Assembly: GCF_001431525.1 (NCBI RefSeq)
Contig: NZ_LDJH01000025.1
Span: forward strand, 1-42,477
From: Stenotrophomonas koreensis
GTDB taxonomy: Bacteria; Pseudomonadota; Gammaproteobacteria; Xanthomonadales; Xanthomonadaceae
Length of the DNA stretch: 42,477 bases
Direction: 5' to 3'
This document shows positions 7,584 through 15,995 of the stretch, in pieces. Positions within the stretch are counted from its first letter, which is position 1. Each line of letters opens with the position of its first letter. A program made the translations under genes and the position numbers. A model generated the notes under the pieces. It was not told the DNA's origin and searched no databases. It was given only the letters and a program-made list of their open reading frames with translations.

Positions 7584-7678
7584 CCATCCATCAGTGTCTG
7601 GCTGCAGTACATCAGCAGCGGCATCACGCCCAGGCCGATCACGGCGCTCACCCAGGCGGCGATCAGCGGCTTGTTCAT
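7580..7678 (-). CDS. Tiny membrane peptide (32 aa)
   Basis: MNKPLIAAWVSAVIGLGVMP begins a single hydrophobic helix, and the stop overlaps the start of the next small membrane ORF (ATGA), implying translational coupling. GGGGGAT lies just upstream of the ATG as a ribosome site. It is 49 nt after the FAD oxidase stop in the same direction. It could be a small subunit of a membrane complex with the neighbouring 220-aa membrane protein; this is inference. Confidence 0.5.
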   Translation of the reverse strand: MNKPLIAAWVSAVIGLGVMPLLMYCSQTLMDG

Positions 7679-7727
7679 CCGATCCCCCTTGCGTGGCGGC
7701 GGGACAGCAACGCGACTACGCCCGGTA

Positions 7728-9305
7728 TTACAGGCCGAGCACCCCCGGGTTCATCCGCCGCGCCGGATCCAGCTGCTGTTTCAGGGTCTGCAGCAGCTGG
7801 CGCGCCGGCGGTGCCAGGTTGTCCAGGTAGGGGTAGGTGCGGCCGATCTGGTTGGAGGCCGCGCCCATCTGCACGAACAGCGCACAGGTTTCCTCACGCA
7901 GGGTGGCCACCAGCGCCCGTGCCTGCGGGTTGGCGGCCGGTTCCTGCAGCCGGGCACGCGCCTGCGGTGACAGGTGGGGGGCGTGGGTCGGCTGCCACTG
8001 GTCATGCCAGTGGAACACCGCCTCGAAACTGAAGCTGTGGTTGAACAGCGCCGAGCACAGCCAGGTCACGCGCACGCCGTGTTCGTGCAGGGCCTGGGCA
8101 TGCCGGGCCACCAGTGCCTGGTGGGCGGTGATCAGGGCCGCGGCCTGGGAGTGGGCCAGCTTGCAGTTCAGCGCCGCCCAGCGTGCGCCACTGGCACCGA
8201 GCACCGCGTCCAGCCCGGGGAACGGGTTGGCCCGAGCGATCCGCGGCACGCTCGGGGCGATCGCCACCCCGCCGTGCTGGCGGGCCAGTGCCCGCGCCCG
8301 GCCCAGGTCGTGCTCTACCGCGGCCGTGCTGTTGCCGGCGGCGACCAGGTGCAGGCTGAAGGCATTGGCCGGCACCGGGGTACGGCCACCGGCCGCCAGC
8401 GAGGCCAGCGCCCGCGCCTTGCCGGCCAGCCCCGGGCTGGCCCGGGTGACCTGGCGCAGCGCCGTCCAGGCCGCACGCAGCGTGCGCTCGCGTTCCAGGT
8501 TCATCGCCATCGCGCCCGGGTCGAGCACATAGGTCTCCTCGGCCAGGCCCTCGCGGGCGATCGCCGACAAGGCCTTGCCGGCCGCTTCGAAGCCGGCAAA
8601 GGCGAAGCTGGCACCGGCGCTGTGCGCCGGGGTGCGGATCAGTCGCAGCGCCGCGCGGGTCTTGATCCCGAACGCGCCGCCATCGTGCAGGAACAGGTCG
8701 GTCGGGTCCGGGCCGTAGCCGCGGAATACCGGCAGCGCCGGCTCGCGCCAGGCCCACTGCCCGGTGCGCAGCCACTGGCCGTCGGCAGTGACCAGTTCCA
8801 GCGCCAGCACGTTGTCGGCGGCGCTGCCGTAACGGGCGCTGCCAAAGAACAGCGCGCCGTGGCTCAGGCCACCGCCGATGCTCGCCCCGGCGCCGGAAAA
8901 GGTGCCGAAATACGGCGTGCGCAGGCCCAGCGGGGCCAGCGCGTCGTACAGCTGCTTCCAGCTCACCCCGGCCTGGACGATGACGTACATGTCATCGGCA
9001 TCGATGTGTTCGATCCGGTCCAGCGCGGACAGGTCCACCAGCAGGAACGGTTGCTGGCTGCCGGTGTAGCCGCCGGTGTAGCTCAGCCCACCACCACGCG
9101 GCACCAGCGCCACGTCATGGCCGCTGGCCTCGGCCACCAGCTGCTGCACCTGCGCCGGGTCGGCCGGGCGCACCACTGCCAGCGGCAGCGGGCCGCTGGC
9201 GTACAGGTCGCTGGCGGCGCGCTGCAGGGTCGGCACATCGGTAAGCACTGCCGTCGGTCCAAGCCGTGCCGCCAGCGCCTGCAGCAGGGTTGATTGCGGA
9301 CTCAT
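7728..9305 (-). CDS. FAD-binding oxidoreductase of the VAO/PCMH family
   Basis: A 525-aa flavoprotein. The N-terminal PCMH-type FAD domain (about 40-220) contains VPRGGGLSYTGGYTG, IVQAGVSWKQLYDAL, and GASIGGGLSHGALFFGSARYGSAADNVL, which hold the FAD pyrophosphate. The C-terminal cap ends in LDPARRMNPGVLGL, as in glycolate-oxidase/4-cresol-dehydrogenase relatives. It probably dehydrogenates or hydroxylates an alcohol, phenol or hydroxy acid; the substrate is unknown. It starts within the stop of the 220-aa membrane protein gene (ATGA). It is clearly paralogous to the product of 40076-41638 (same motif order and length). A lipoprotein cytochrome c at 11890 could be its electron acceptor. Confidence 0.82.
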   Translation of the reverse strand: MSPQSTLLQALAARLGPTAVLTDVPTLQRAASDLYASGPLPLAVVRPADPAQVQQLVAEASGHDVALVPRGGGLSYTGGYTGSQQPFLLVDLSALDRIEHIDADDMYVIVQAGVSWKQLYDALAPLGLRTPYFGTFSGAGASIGGGLSHGALFFGSARYGSAADNVLALELVTADGQWLRTGQWAWREPALPVFRGYGPDPTDLFLHDGGAFGIKTRAALRLIRTPAHSAGASFAFAGFEAAGKALSAIAREGLAEETYVLDPGAMAMNLERERTLRAAWTALRQVTRASPGLAGKARALASLAAGGRTPVPANAFSLHLVAAGNSTAAVEHDLGRARALARQHGGVAIAPSVPRIARANPFPGLDAVLGASGARWAALNCKLAHSQAAALITAHQALVARHAQALHEHGVRVTWLCSALFNHSFSFEAVFHWHDQWQPTHAPHLSPQARARLQEPAANPQARALVATLREETCALFVQMGAASNQIGRTYPYLDNLAPPARQLLQTLKQQLDPARRMNPGVLGL

Positions 9306-9964
9306 GCCGGCTTGACCACGCTGACCACCACGATCGCGGCGATGAACAGCCACAGCCCCACCAGCACCGCGGTGGCGCGCACATAGGTGCGTTCGATGAT
9401 CGCGTTGGTGGTGTCGTTCGGGCCTTCGGTGGCCATCACCGCCCAGGTGCGGAAGTGGCTGATCAGGGCCAGGCGGATGCCGACCCCGGACGCCATCACC
9501 CCGGCGAACAGGCCGATCTTCAGCCGCAGCCACAGCGGCAGCTCCCATGCACCACCGAACATGCCGAAGGCCAGCGCCAGCAGCGCGGCCATCAGCACAT
9601 AGCGCGAACCGCGGTCGATCGTGCCCAGAGTCCTGCCCACGGCGCTGTGGCGCAGGCGGTGCACCGCCTCGACAAAGCCCAGCCACAGCACGCACACGCC
9701 GCCGATGGCCCAGGCCAGCGGCTCGCCACCGGGGATCATCCCGTACAGCGTGGCCAGGCCGAAGCCCAGCCCGGCCTGCAGCACCAGCGCATAGCGCACG
9801 TGCTGGTCCACGTGCATCACGTGTTCCATCAGCCGGTTGCGCTCGGCAAACGGGATGTGTCGGCCATAGGCCACATAGCGGTAGGTGCTGTTGATCACCA
9901 GCTCCGAGCCGAGCCAGTAACCGAGCACGGCGATGTGGGCCACCAGCAGCACGCTGATCAGCAT
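9302..9964 (-). CDS. Uncharacterised integral membrane protein in oxidase operon
   Basis: This 220-aa protein has about five to six membrane helices (near residues 2-20, 58-78, 82-100, 122-145, 148-165, 193-215). Conserved-looking histidines (H10 in the first helix, HVMHVDQHVRY between helices 1 and 2, HRLRHSAV) could bind haem, as in CopD/HemJ-like proteins, but no family is certain. It may anchor the adjacent flavoprotein to the membrane and pass electrons to quinone. The gene overlaps its upstream neighbour by 7 nt and the downstream oxidase by 4 nt. Confidence 0.7.
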   Translation of the reverse strand: MLISVLLVAHIAVLGYWLGSELVINSTYRYVAYGRHIPFAERNRLMEHVMHVDQHVRYALVLQAGLGFGLATLYGMIPGGEPLAWAIGGVCVLWLGFVEAVHRLRHSAVGRTLGTIDRGSRYVLMAALLALAFGMFGGAWELPLWLRLKIGLFAGVMASGVGIRLALISHFRTWAVMATEGPNDTTNAIIERTYVRATAVLVGLWLFIAAIVVVSVVKPA

Positions 9965-10686
9965 GGCGCGTGCTCCACCACCTGGTAGCTGCTCAGCTCG
10001 TAGGCAGTCTGCATGTAGCCGGTAACCGTGGCGCGCAGCAGGATGTAATGCTCATCGGCGGTGACCCAGAGGTCGTAATCGGGGTGTTCCTCGGGCATGC
10101 CGACATCAAGGATGCGGAAATGGCGCGCGCGGAAAGTGCCGGCCTGCACCGTGATGTCCTGCTCGCCGACATACTCGATGGCCAGCTGTACCGGGAACAG
10201 CATCGGCCCGGTGGCGCCACGGTGGTCGGGTGAGGACAGCAGCATGAAGAAGGTCTGCTTGCCCGGGCCCTGGCTCAGGTCATACAGCGACATCGCATAG
10301 CCGTCGTTGATGATGGCGTGGTTGCCGAACGCGCGCAGCGGCGTGTCCAGTGCATAGCGCTGGCTGACCCGGCCCTCGATGCTGGTGCTGGCCTCGCATG
10401 TCGCCTCGCCCGGGGTGAAGGCGAACCAGCCCGAGCCACGGAACTGGCCACCGACGGCGATGCGTACGAAACACTCGCGCGGCAGGTTGTCCACATCCAC
10501 GCGCAGGTTGACATCGCGCACCACCGCCGGTGCATCGTCGATCTCGCAATGCGCGGCCAGCACGCGCGAGCCATCGCGGTGGATGTCCAGGCGGAAACTC
10601 TCGCGGCCGCGCTCTGCACCCAGGCGATGGGCCTGGTTGGAGGTGTAGGCAATCGTGCCGGTGATCGAACGGGCAACACCACTCAT
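9958..10686 (-). CDS. Uncharacterised beta-rich protein, distantly DUF3108-like
   Basis: This 242-aa soluble protein has no signal peptide. Its sequence pattern suggests an all-beta, lipocalin-like fold (ITGTIAYTSN, EASTSIEGRVSQRY). The C-terminal segment ITVQAGTFRARHFRI followed by YDLWVTADEHYILLRA resembles the end of DUF3108 proteins. It may bind or modify a hydrophobic ligand. It is coupled to the VOC gene upstream by an ATGA overlap and to the membrane protein downstream by 7 nt, so all four genes likely act on the same substrate. Confidence 0.65.
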   Translation of the reverse strand: MSGVARSITGTIAYTSNQAHRLGAERGRESFRLDIHRDGSRVLAAHCEIDDAPAVVRDVNLRVDVDNLPRECFVRIAVGGQFRGSGWFAFTPGEATCEASTSIEGRVSQRYALDTPLRAFGNHAIINDGYAMSLYDLSQGPGKQTFFMLLSSPDHRGATGPMLFPVQLAIEYVGEQDITVQAGTFRARHFRILDVGMPEEHPDYDLWVTADEHYILLRATVTGYMQTAYELSSYQVVEHAPC

Positions 10687-11189
10687 ACGCTGGCTCCGGG
10701 CTGTGCAACAGGGTTGGGCAAGGGGTCGATCTGCATCAGGCTGACCGGGATGTTGTCCGGGTCGTAGACGATCATTTCGCGGTACAGCCCGGCCGGTGAG
10801 CGCTCGCTGGCCTGCATCTTTGGATAGGCCAGCGGCGGGGTCAGGAAGCGGTAGCCGCCCTGTACCAGGGCGCCATGCAGCGCATCGAAGTTGTCGGTGG
10901 CCAGCACCAGCGCGCTCTGCCCGTGTGCCGGCTGCCCGAGTGGCGGCTGCAGCTGCTGCAGCGGCGTGTCGCTGATCTCGAACAGGCCGACGATGACCGG
11001 GCCATCGTGGTCGGCGGCGAGCAGGGCGATGCGCATCGTGCAGGCCGGCAACTGCAGCAGGCCGCCGGCCATCGGCCCGGACAGGGTTTTCTGCTCGACG
11101 ATGACCAGGCCCAAGGTGTCGCGGTAGAAGCGCAATGAGGCTTCCAGGTCACGGCAGAAGAGGGTGTAACGGGAAAACTGCAGGCTCAT
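10683..11189 (-). CDS. VOC (glyoxalase/dioxygenase-fold) family protein
   Basis: This 168-aa protein has two beta-alpha-beta-beta-beta modules. It starts with RYTLFCRDLEASLRFYRDTLG, the classic VOC opening, and the second module (ALVLATDNFDALHGALVQGG) ends with MIVYDPDNIPVSLMQID. VOC proteins use a divalent metal for isomerisation, ring cleavage or lyase chemistry. Metal ligands are not certain here, since the opening has Tyr-Thr rather than His. It is the first gene of a four-gene coupled operon, 218 nt downstream of a TTGTACGGACAA operator-like site. Confidence 0.75.
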   Translation of the reverse strand: MSLQFSRYTLFCRDLEASLRFYRDTLGLVIVEQKTLSGPMAGGLLQLPACTMRIALLAADHDGPVIVGLFEISDTPLQQLQPPLGQPAHGQSALVLATDNFDALHGALVQGGYRFLTPPLAYPKMQASERSPAGLYREMIVYDPDNIPVSLMQIDPLPNPVAQPGASV

Positions 11190-11889
11190 CGATCACTCCG
11201 CAGGCCACCGCGGCAGACCTGCCGCGCCAGGACAGGACAAGGGCGGTTCCCGTGCTCCGGGCAGCGCTGCCGCTGCGTGGGCGACAGGCAATCCGCCGCC
11301 GCGGTGCTGCGGCGTTGGCCGCAGTCCGGGCCGGGGCTTGCCAACATCGTCCAACGCACTGCCTGCATCGCCGAGTCTCCGCCAGCTCACGGCCGGGTGC
11401 CGTGATTTGTACGGACAATCAATAGCAGGAAGACCGGGGCAACTAAAGCTGCAAGGTATCAGTGCACTGCAGCATCCATGCGGTGCCGGGCGGCCTGGCG
11501 ATGGCTTCAGCCACGGGGCCGAACAGACGGGCCGGTTTCACCCGGCTGGGGCATGCGCGGGATATCCATGCCCCCGATGGCACGGGTTGCCAGCGTGATG
11601 GCAACCACCCGGTCATTGCTGCGACCTGCATCCTGTCGCCATTGCAGGCACCGGGCAGCATTGCCCAGGCGGTGGCGCTGTATGACCCGGTGGGAACTGG
11701 CGTGCCGGTCAATGACAGGGAGCGCCGGCTGCCGCCGACGGTGAGATCCGGCTTCCAGCTCATTGCCGAGGACGAGCGCCGGGGCACACTCAAGGCCGCC
11801 CACAGCATGGATCCGCGGATGACCGCCGGTGGTCCCTTGCGCATCCGTCTGCGGGCCTGTGCATGCAGGCGGCAGCGACGCGTGGATGC
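11190..11889. other. Long intergenic region upstream of the VOC operon; no supported gene
   Basis: About 700 nt. Open frames exist on both strands around 11440-11930, but composition is ambiguous, they overlap the cytochrome c gene, and none shows a domain or ribosome site. It may hold a decayed gene. The part near 11407-11418 carries an operator-like palindrome and the presumed promoter of the minus-strand operon. Confidence 0.5.
11407..11418. promoter_or_regulatory. Operator-like palindrome TTGTACGGACAA
   Basis: This near-perfect dyad (TTGT/ACAA arms) differs at one position from the core of the 18-bp palindrome at 18964-18981. It lies upstream of the VOC/FAD-oxidase operon. The arm pattern resembles sites of GntR-type (FCD) repressors, but no such regulator gene is in the window. 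Confidence 0.5.
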
Positions 11890-12303
11890 TCAGCGTGCGC
11901 TGCTATCTGGCGCGTGCTGCTTGAGGTAGGCGATCACGGCGGCGCGCCGGGCCGGGTCCACGGTGGCGTTGACCATCTTGCTGTCGGGCACCACGGTCTG
12001 TGGGCTGCGCAGGAAGGCATCCAGCGTGGCTTCGTCCCAGACCAGATCCGATTCGCGCAGTGCGGTGGAATAGTCATAGCCGGGTGCACTGGCAGCCTGG
12101 CGGCCGAACGCGCCGTACAGGTTGGGCCCGACCTTGTGGATGCCCCCCGGGCTGCTGGTGTGGCAGTAGGCACAGACCTCGAAGGCCAGGCGCTGGGCGC
12201 GCTGTTCCGGATCCTCCGGTTCGTGGCTGCGGTTGCATGCGCCCAGCGTGGTGGCTAGCAGCAGGGCACAGGCGAGGGAGCGGGCAGGTCGGGTGCGGGT
12301 CAT
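11890..12303 (-). CDS. Lipoprotein c-type cytochrome
   Basis: This 137-aa protein has a lipoprotein signal peptide (ATTLGAC, lipid-bearing Cys23), a haem-binding CAYCH (residues 44-48) and a likely axial Met in DSKMVNAT (M110). The class I fold is typical of short periplasmic electron carriers (PNLYGAFGRQA, AVIAYLKQ). Anchored at the periplasmic membrane face, it could take electrons from the VAO-type flavoproteins in this locus or from a TAT-exported oxidase. The start at 12303 is chosen because it gives a proper signal peptide; longer in-frame starts do not. It is 100 nt downstream of the PrpB-like gene on the same strand. Confidence 0.85.
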   Translation of the reverse strand: MTRTRPARSLACALLLATTLGACNRSHEPEDPEQRAQRLAFEVCAYCHTSSPGGIHKVGPNLYGAFGRQAASAPGYDYSTALRESDLVWDEATLDAFLRSPQTVVPDSKMVNATVDPARRAAVIAYLKQHAPDSSAR

Positions 12304-12403
12304 GGCAGGCAGGTCGCAAAGGAAAACGGCGACCGCTGGTGCGGCCGCCGTCATTGTCCCGCGCTGGCCCGGGCAGGCCAATGCGGCAGGGTGTCGCAGC
12401 GGC

Positions 12404-13291
12404 TTACTTCTTGGCCGCGGCGAACACGCTGTCCAGACGGGCTTCGTAGTCGTGGTAGCCGATACGGTCATACAGCTCCATCCGGGTCTGCATGATGTCC
12501 ACCACGTTGCGCTGGTGGCCGTCGCGGCGGATCGCGGTGAACACCGCCTCGGCGGCCTTGTTCATCGCGCGGAACGCCGACAGCGGGTAGATGCACATGT
12601 CCACGCCGACCGACGCCAGTTCCTCGGTGGAGAACAGCGGGGTCTGGCCGAACTCGGTCAGGTTGGCCAGCAGCGGCACCTGGATTGCGTCACGGAAGCG
12701 CTGGTAGGTCTCCAGGTCGTAGGAGGCCTCGGCGAAGATCGCATCGGCACCGGCCTCGACGCAGGCGATGGCACGTTCGATGGCCGCGTCCACGCCGTGC
12801 ACGGCGATGGCGTCGGTACGGGCAATCAGGAAGAAGTCCGGGTCGGTCTTGGCATCGGCAGCGGCCTTGACGCGGTCGGCCATTTCACCGACCGAGACCA
12901 CTTCCTTGTTCGGGCGGTGGCCGCAACGCTTGGCACCGACCTGGTCTTCGATGTGGCAGCCGGCGGCGCCGGCCTTGATCAGCGACTTGATGGTGCGGCC
13001 GATGTTGAACGCCGATGGGCCAAAGCCGGTGTCGATGTCCGAGATCAGCGGCAGGTCGCAGACATCGGTGATGCGGCGGATGTCGGTGAGCACGTCATCC
13101 ATGGTCAGGATACCCAGGTCCGGCAGGCCCAGGGAACCGGCGGCGACACCGCCACCGGACAGGTAGATGGCGCGGAAACCGGCACGCTTGGCCAACAGCG
13201 CATGGTTGGCGTTGATCGTGCCCGGGATCTGCAGCGGGCTTTCTTCCTTGAGCGCTACGCGAAAGCGCGCACCGGGGCTGGCAATGCTCAT
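12404..13291 (-). CDS. prpB: 2-methylisocitrate lyase-like enzyme (isocitrate lyase/PEP mutase superfamily)
   Basis: This 295-aa enzyme has normal PrpB length. The catalytic KRCGH loop is at 121-125 (Cys123), with metal-site residues in SDIDTGFG (85-91) and HIEDQ. The family cleaves 2-methylisocitrate to pyruvate and succinate, or related 2-hydroxy-3-carboxy acids. No prpC or prpD/acnD lies nearby, while CoA-based degradation genes do, so the substrate may be another branched tricarboxylate or alkylmalate made by this pathway. It could equally serve propionyl-CoA released by the pathway. It lies 42 nt after the ETF-QO gene. Confidence 0.82.
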   Translation of the reverse strand: MSIASPGARFRVALKEESPLQIPGTINANHALLAKRAGFRAIYLSGGGVAAGSLGLPDLGILTMDDVLTDIRRITDVCDLPLISDIDTGFGPSAFNIGRTIKSLIKAGAAGCHIEDQVGAKRCGHRPNKEVVSVGEMADRVKAAADAKTDPDFFLIARTDAIAVHGVDAAIERAIACVEAGADAIFAEASYDLETYQRFRDAIQVPLLANLTEFGQTPLFSTEELASVGVDMCIYPLSAFRAMNKAAEAVFTAIRRDGHQRNVVDIMQTRMELYDRIGYHDYEARLDSVFAAAKK

Positions 13292-13333
13292 CGTGACTCC
13301 TACGGATTCGTACAGCGAAAAATAATGGCCGGG

Positions 13334-15013
13334 TTACATCGCCGGATAGTTTGGACCACCACCGCCCTGCGGGGTAACCCAGACGATGTTCTGGGTCGGG
13401 TCCTTGATGTCGCAGGTTTTGCAGTGCACGCAGTTCTGGGCGTTGATCTGCAGCCGGGTATCGCTGCCTTCGCCGACGAATTCATACACCCCGGCCGGGC
13501 AGTAACGCGCTTCCGGGCCACCATAGGTGGCCAGGTTGACCGACACCGGGATCGAGGCGTCCTTCAGGGTCAAGTGCGAAGGTTGGTGCTCGTCGTGGTT
13601 GGTCGAGGACAGGAACACCGAGCTCAGGCGGTCGAAGGTGAGCACACCGTCCGGCTTGGGATAGGTGATCCTCTGATGCTGGGCCGCCGGCTCCAGGCAG
13701 GCATGGTCAGGCTGGGTGCGGTGGATGGTCCACGGTGCGTTGCGGATGCCCAGCTTGGGCAGCAGCCACTGCTCGATCCCGGTCATCACGGTGGCGATGG
13801 TGCGGCCCTTCTTGAACCACTGCTTGAAGTTCTTGGCCTGCAGCAGCTCGGCGTGCAGCCAGCTCTTCTCGAAGGCTTCCGGGTAGGCGCTGAGTTCATC
13901 GCGCGAACGGCCGGCGGCCAGTGCCTCGAAGGCAGCCTCGGCGGCGAGCATGCCGGTCTTGATCGCCGCATGGCTGCCCTTGATCCGGCTGGCATTGAGG
14001 TAGCCGGCCTCGCAGCCGACCAGCGCACCGCCCGGGAACACGGTCCTGGGCAGGGACAGGATGCCACCGGCGGTGATCGCACGCGCACCGTAGGCGATGC
14101 GCTTGCCGCCCTGCAGATGCTTGGCAATCGCCGGGTGGGTCTTGAAGCGCTGGAACTCCTCGAACGGGCTCAGCCACGGGTTCTTGTAGTCCAGGCCGAC
14201 CACGAAGCCGACGGCGATCTTGCCGCCCTCGGCGTGGTACAGGAACGAGCCGCCGTAGGTATCGCTGTCCAGCGGCCAGCCGGCCGCGTGCACCACCAGG
14301 CCCGGCTGGTGGGTGGCCGGGTCGGCCTGCCACAGCTCCTTGATGCCGATGCCGTAGGACTGCGGATCCTTGCCTTCGTCGAGCTTGAAGCGTGCAATCA
14401 GCTGGCGGCCGAGGTGGCCGCGCGAGCCTTCGGCAAACACGGTGTACCTGGCGTGCAGCTCCATGCCGCGCTCGAAGTTCGGGCCCGGGGTGCCGTCTTT
14501 CTGGATGCCCATGTCGCCGGTGGCCACGCCCATCACCGCGCCAGCCTCGTCATACAGCACTTCGGCGGCGGCAAAGCCCGGGAAGATCGCCACTTCCAGC
14601 GCTTCGGCCTGCTGGGCCAGCCAGCGGGTGACTTCGCCCAGGGAAACGATGTAGTTGCCGTGGTTGTGGAAACACTCCGGCAGCAGCGCCTGCGGGGTGG
14701 CCTTGGCAGCGGTTTCGCTCAGGAACAGGAATTCATCCTGGGTGACCGCCTGCTTCAGCGGGGCGCCCATGGCCTGCCAGTCCGGGAACAGCTCGGTCAG
14801 CGCCTTCGGGTCCATGATCGCGCCGGACAGGATGTGGGCGCCCGGCTCGGAGCCCTTTTCCAGTACGCAGACACTGAGTTCGCTGCCCTTTTCCACGGCC
14901 AGCTGGCGCAGGCGGATGGCGGTGGCCAGGCCGGCGGGGCCGCCACCGACAATCACGACATCAAATTCCATCGCTTCGCGCGGCGGCAGGGCATTGCTGG
15001 CTTCAGTGTTCAT
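13334..15013 (-). CDS. Electron transfer flavoprotein:ubiquinone oxidoreductase
   Basis: This 559-aa enzyme has the full length of the family. The N-terminal FAD Rossmann motif is VVIVGGGPAGLATAIRLRQ (about 20-38), the FAD/quinone domain is in the middle, and a C-terminal 4Fe-4S ferredoxin-like domain has Cys505, Cys528, Cys531 and Cys534 (YCPAG, CVHCKTC). It oxidises reduced ETF from acyl-CoA dehydrogenases and reduces ubiquinone at the inner membrane. Two acyl-CoA dehydrogenase genes lie in the same island, which explains its location. No etfAB genes are in the window, so ETF must come from elsewhere. It is 61 nt downstream of the PuuE-like gene. Confidence 0.92.
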   Translation of the reverse strand: MNTEASNALPPREAMEFDVVIVGGGPAGLATAIRLRQLAVEKGSELSVCVLEKGSEPGAHILSGAIMDPKALTELFPDWQAMGAPLKQAVTQDEFLFLSETAAKATPQALLPECFHNHGNYIVSLGEVTRWLAQQAEALEVAIFPGFAAAEVLYDEAGAVMGVATGDMGIQKDGTPGPNFERGMELHARYTVFAEGSRGHLGRQLIARFKLDEGKDPQSYGIGIKELWQADPATHQPGLVVHAAGWPLDSDTYGGSFLYHAEGGKIAVGFVVGLDYKNPWLSPFEEFQRFKTHPAIAKHLQGGKRIAYGARAITAGGILSLPRTVFPGGALVGCEAGYLNASRIKGSHAAIKTGMLAAEAAFEALAAGRSRDELSAYPEAFEKSWLHAELLQAKNFKQWFKKGRTIATVMTGIEQWLLPKLGIRNAPWTIHRTQPDHACLEPAAQHQRITYPKPDGVLTFDRLSSVFLSSTNHDEHQPSHLTLKDASIPVSVNLATYGGPEARYCPAGVYEFVGEGSDTRLQINAQNCVHCKTCDIKDPTQNIVWVTPQGGGGPNYPAM

Positions 15014-15074
15014 GCGGTGCGGTGCTCGTTGGGTGGTGCCGCACCAGCGGTGCGGCGGTTGCCTTGGGGGCGGA

Positions 15075-15995
15075 TCAGCGCGCGGCGGCGATGATCTGCG
15101 AGGGGGCTGCGTTCCAGATCAGCCCGGCGCGTGCTGACAAGTATGCCAGCACCCGTTCCAGGTGCTTGATCCGGTGCGGCTGGCCCATCACCCAGGGGTG
15201 GATGCTGAGGGCGAGCAGGCGGCCGGCACCGGTGCGCTGGGCTTCTTCCAGCAGGAAATCACAGGCATCGATGATCTGGTCGGCATATTCGCTCTCAGCG
15301 TGCAGATTTTCGCCGACGATGAAGCGATCTTCCAGCTCCAGCGACAGCGGCAGGCTGGTCAGCGGGCCGTTGGCGGTGGCAAACGGGTAGGGCAGCTCGT
15401 CGTTGACCCAGTCGCCGAACCATTCCAGCCCGGCGGCGGCCAGCAGCTCGGGGGTGTTTTCCGACTGCGAGCGCGCCGGCGAGAGCCAGCCGGTGATCGG
15501 CGCCGGCGCGTAGGGAGCCAGCGCGGCGAGGGTGTCGGCAATAAAGCCGGCCTCACGGGCCGGGTCCAGCCCGCCGTAGTGGACGCTGTCCATGTTCCAG
15601 CCATGGGCCAGGAACTCGAAGCCGGTGGCGCCCAGGCGGCGCAGCAGCGCCGGGTAACGCTGGGCCAGTTCGCCGTTGATGGCCAGGCTGGCCTGCAGGC
15701 CGTTGGCCTTCAGCGCATCAAGCACGCGGAACACGCCGACCCGGTTGCCGTAGTCGCGCAGGGTGTAGTGGCGCAGGTCCGGATACGGCATCACCATCGA
15801 GCCGTGCGGCTTGAAGCCTTCGCCCTTCGGGTTGAGCGGGAAGTGCTCCAGCGACAGGTTGATCCACAGCGCCAGTGGTTTGCCGCCGGGCCACTGCACC
15901 GGCGCGCGCTGGGCCAGCATCGACCAGGCATAGCGCTCGTGGTCCATGCCGTGGCGCATCTTCGGGTAGGCAAGGAAGCTCGGGTCCAGGCTCAT
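15075..15995 (-). CDS. Polysaccharide-deacetylase-fold hydrolase, PuuE/allantoinase-like (copy 1)
   Basis: This 306-aa protein belongs to the NodB superfamily branch that includes PuuE allantoinase. Visible landmarks are LALWINLSLEHFPL (first strand, replacing the usual TFDDG), RDYGNRVGVFRVLDALKANG, FEFLAHGWNMDS (NodB HGxx motif), ITGWLSPARSQSENT and LLALSIHPWVMGQPHR. The family hydrolyses amide, including cyclic amide, bonds. With no signal peptide it is cytosolic, which argues against polysaccharide. The start overlaps the stop of copy 2 (ATGA). Copies 1, 2 and 3 (20217) are divergent, so they probably act on different intermediates or form a mixed complex. Confidence 0.8.
   Translation of the reverse strand: MSLDPSFLAYPKMRHGMDHERYAWSMLAQRAPVQWPGGKPLALWINLSLEHFPLNPKGEGFKPHGSMVMPYPDLRHYTLRDYGNRVGVFRVLDALKANGLQASLAINGELAQRYPALLRRLGATGFEFLAHGWNMDSVHYGGLDPAREAGFIADTLAALAPYAPAPITGWLSPARSQSENTPELLAAAGLEWFGDWVNDELPYPFATANGPLTSLPLSLELEDRFIVGENLHAESEYADQIIDACDFLLEEAQRTGAGRLLALSIHPWVMGQPHRIKHLERVLAYLSARAGLIWNAAPSQIIAAAR

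Noticed and set aside
11462..11929. 155-codon plus-strand open frame in the long intergenic region
   Set aside because: It overlaps the end of the cytochrome c gene, has no ribosome site or domain, and a competing frame lies on the other strand. It could be a gene relic, but this is unsupported.
12233..15094. 953-codon plus-strand open frame
   Set aside because: It is antisense to the PrpB-like and ETF-QO genes. It is an artefact of high GC with few stop codons.
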